Source: Niameybacter massiliensis (lineage in GTDB: Bacteria; Bacillota; Clostridia; Lachnospirales; Cellulosilyticaceae). Taken from it: a stretch of 64,000 bases of DNA. The notes below the pieces were generated by a model, which ran no database searches, had not been told where the DNA came from, and saw nothing but the letters and a program-made list of their open reading frames with translations. Below, piece after piece: positions 63,430-64,000 of this stretch. The position numbers and the translations under genes are program-made. Each line of letters begins with the position of its first letter. The first letter of the stretch is position 1. The stretch is from positions 3,228,411-3,292,410 of the forward strand of contig NZ_LN875035.1 in assembly GCF_001282685.1 (NCBI RefSeq), read 5' to 3'.

Positions 63430-63444
63430 TGATAACAATTTTCA
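63430..63444. promoter_or_regulatory. candidate Fur box
   Basis: TGATAACAATTTTCA differs at two informative positions from the Gram-positive Fur consensus TGATAATNATTATCA. It lies between the divergent haem operon and Crp-like gene, 38 bases upstream of the haem operon -35, and so might act on either. Confidence 0.45.
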
Positions 63445-63499
63445 TTTATCCTTTACTTTTTCCTTTTTTTAATATATCCTATTACAGTAATCTATATTT

Positions 63500-63516
63500 T
63501 TGAGATTAAATCTCAA
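63500..63516. promoter_or_regulatory. perfect palindrome ahead of the Crp/Fnr-like gene, possible own operator
   Basis: TTGAGATTAAATCTCAA is a 17-base perfect palindrome with TTGA/TCAA ends, like Crp/Fnr-family half-sites but with wider spacing. It lies four bases upstream of the ribosome site of the regulator gene, fitting autoregulation. Confidence 0.5.
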
Positions 63517-63535
63517 TATCAAGGAGGCATTTAAA

Positions 63536-64000
63536 CTGTTTGCATCATATATAAATACCTTAAAAAAGATTTCTTTATTCAAAAATATGACTCCTAAAGA
63601 AATTAACGCTTTGCTTCTAGAACTTTCTACAACTATCAAACACTATGAGCAAGGTTCATATATTTGTACCCAAAATCAAGATTTCAATAAGATCGGCATA
63701 GTATTAAAAGGTAAAGTAATGTGCAGCCGTACTTGCCTATGCCACAATGCAACATTTTCTCATATTTTAAAAATATATGAGAGTTTTGGCGAAGACCTTG
63801 TCTGCGCAGGCCATGATAGTCTTCCCTACGATGTCATTGCCTTAGAAAATACAACATTGTTGTTTATTAAAGTGAAGGATTTACTTTTACTTGGGCACCC
63901 TTATAGCCCTTACATAAATAAGTTTCTTATCAATTTACTATCGCTTATTGCTAATCGTCATTTAATTTCAACTGAACAGATAGAATACACACGTATTCCC
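63536..64000 (+). CDS. Crp/Fnr-family transcriptional regulator, N-terminal part (cut by window edge)
   Basis: A frame of 155 codons runs off the right edge. The protein begins LFASYINTLKKISLFKNMTPKEINALLLELSTTIKHYEQGSYICTQNQDFNKIGIVLKGKV, the standard opening of the cyclic-nucleotide-binding fold of Crp/Fnr regulators; the winged helix is beyond the window. The only good ribosome site (AAGGAGG, 63521-63527) points to a CTG start at 63536, eight bases on, and the family N-terminus begins there; the first ATG (63587) has no site and would delete the first helix. A cysteine cluster, MCSRTCLCHNATF, with another Cys in EDLVCAGHD, suggests a metal, redox or haem signal (inference). It is divergent from the haem operon. 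Confidence 0.8.
   Translation, partial: MFASYINTLKKISLFKNMTPKEINALLLELSTTIKHYEQGSYICTQNQDFNKIGIVLKGKVMCSRTCLCHNATFSHILKIYESFGEDLVCAGHDSLPYDVIALENTTLLFIKVKDLLLLGHPYSPYINKFLINLLSLIANRHLISTEQIEYTRIP

Overview
The window is a 64 kb piece of a low-GC chromosome from a spore-forming-type anaerobic Firmicute (class Clostridia, probably Lachnospirales; the gene set reminds me of Cellulosilyticum, which is an impression and not a search result). Support comes from sigma-A promoters (TTGACA-17-TATAAT), GGAGG ribosome sites, Rho-independent terminators after most genes, an Asn T-box, RNase J, diaminopimelate aminotransferase (DapL) lysine synthesis, type III glutamine synthetase, a flavodiiron protein and SLH-anchored NEAT surface proteins. 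About four fifths of the genes lie on the minus strand. I see no prophage, insertion sequence or CRISPR array.

Layout. 1-13 kb is housekeeping: a cut-off gene, asnS behind a T-box, an SpoU rRNA methylase with a Trk/Ktr potassium pair, a plus-strand flavodiiron protein, and dnaE-pfkA-pyk. 13-23 kb is regulatory and accessory: an ECF-like sigma factor with a very long C-terminal extension, a BceS-type kinase, a TraX-like protein and a BceAB-type peptide-resistance transporter on the plus strand; then a GNAT gene and a broken GNAT, a candidate independent small RNA, the probable BceR-type regulator (facing the other way), a ferritin-like protein and another GNAT. 23-29.6 kb holds RNase J with a long leader, bifunctional glutathione synthetase gshF, a radical SAM/zinc-ribbon pair and a WYL regulator. 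29.8-36.8 kb is a probable sialic-acid import and lyase operon (membrane AraC regulator, binding lipoprotein, two LplB/YtcP-type permeases, N-acetylneuraminate lyase). 36.9-41.2 kb holds small genes, a PHP phosphoesterase, an initiator tRNA-fMet, and a glycosyltransferase/flippase pair.

41.3-55.6 kb is a nitrogen and amino-acid block: dapF-pyrG-dapL; then a seven-gene minus-strand operon for a split glutamate synthase (amidase, FMN/Fe-S synthase, ferredoxin, FAD oxidoreductase and GXGXG parts as separate proteins), type I glutamine synthetase and an ANTAR antiterminator; then, divergently, asnA and type III glutamine synthetase. The two divergent promoters both start transcripts that run at once into an intrinsic terminator-like hairpin, so the ANTAR protein made by the same operon is an attractive antiterminator for them.

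55.7-63.3 kb is one operon for haem/iron capture: a 1302-residue surface protein with five NEAT-like domains, three SprB-like repeats and SLH anchors, a second membrane-anchored NEAT-like protein, an IsdE-like lipoprotein, a FecCD permease and an ATPase. None of the NEAT-like domains shows the usual YxxxY haem motif; all five in the large protein carry paired methionine positions instead, pointing to Shp-like bis-methionine haem binding. A cut-off Crp/Fnr-type regulator with a cysteine cluster lies divergently upstream.
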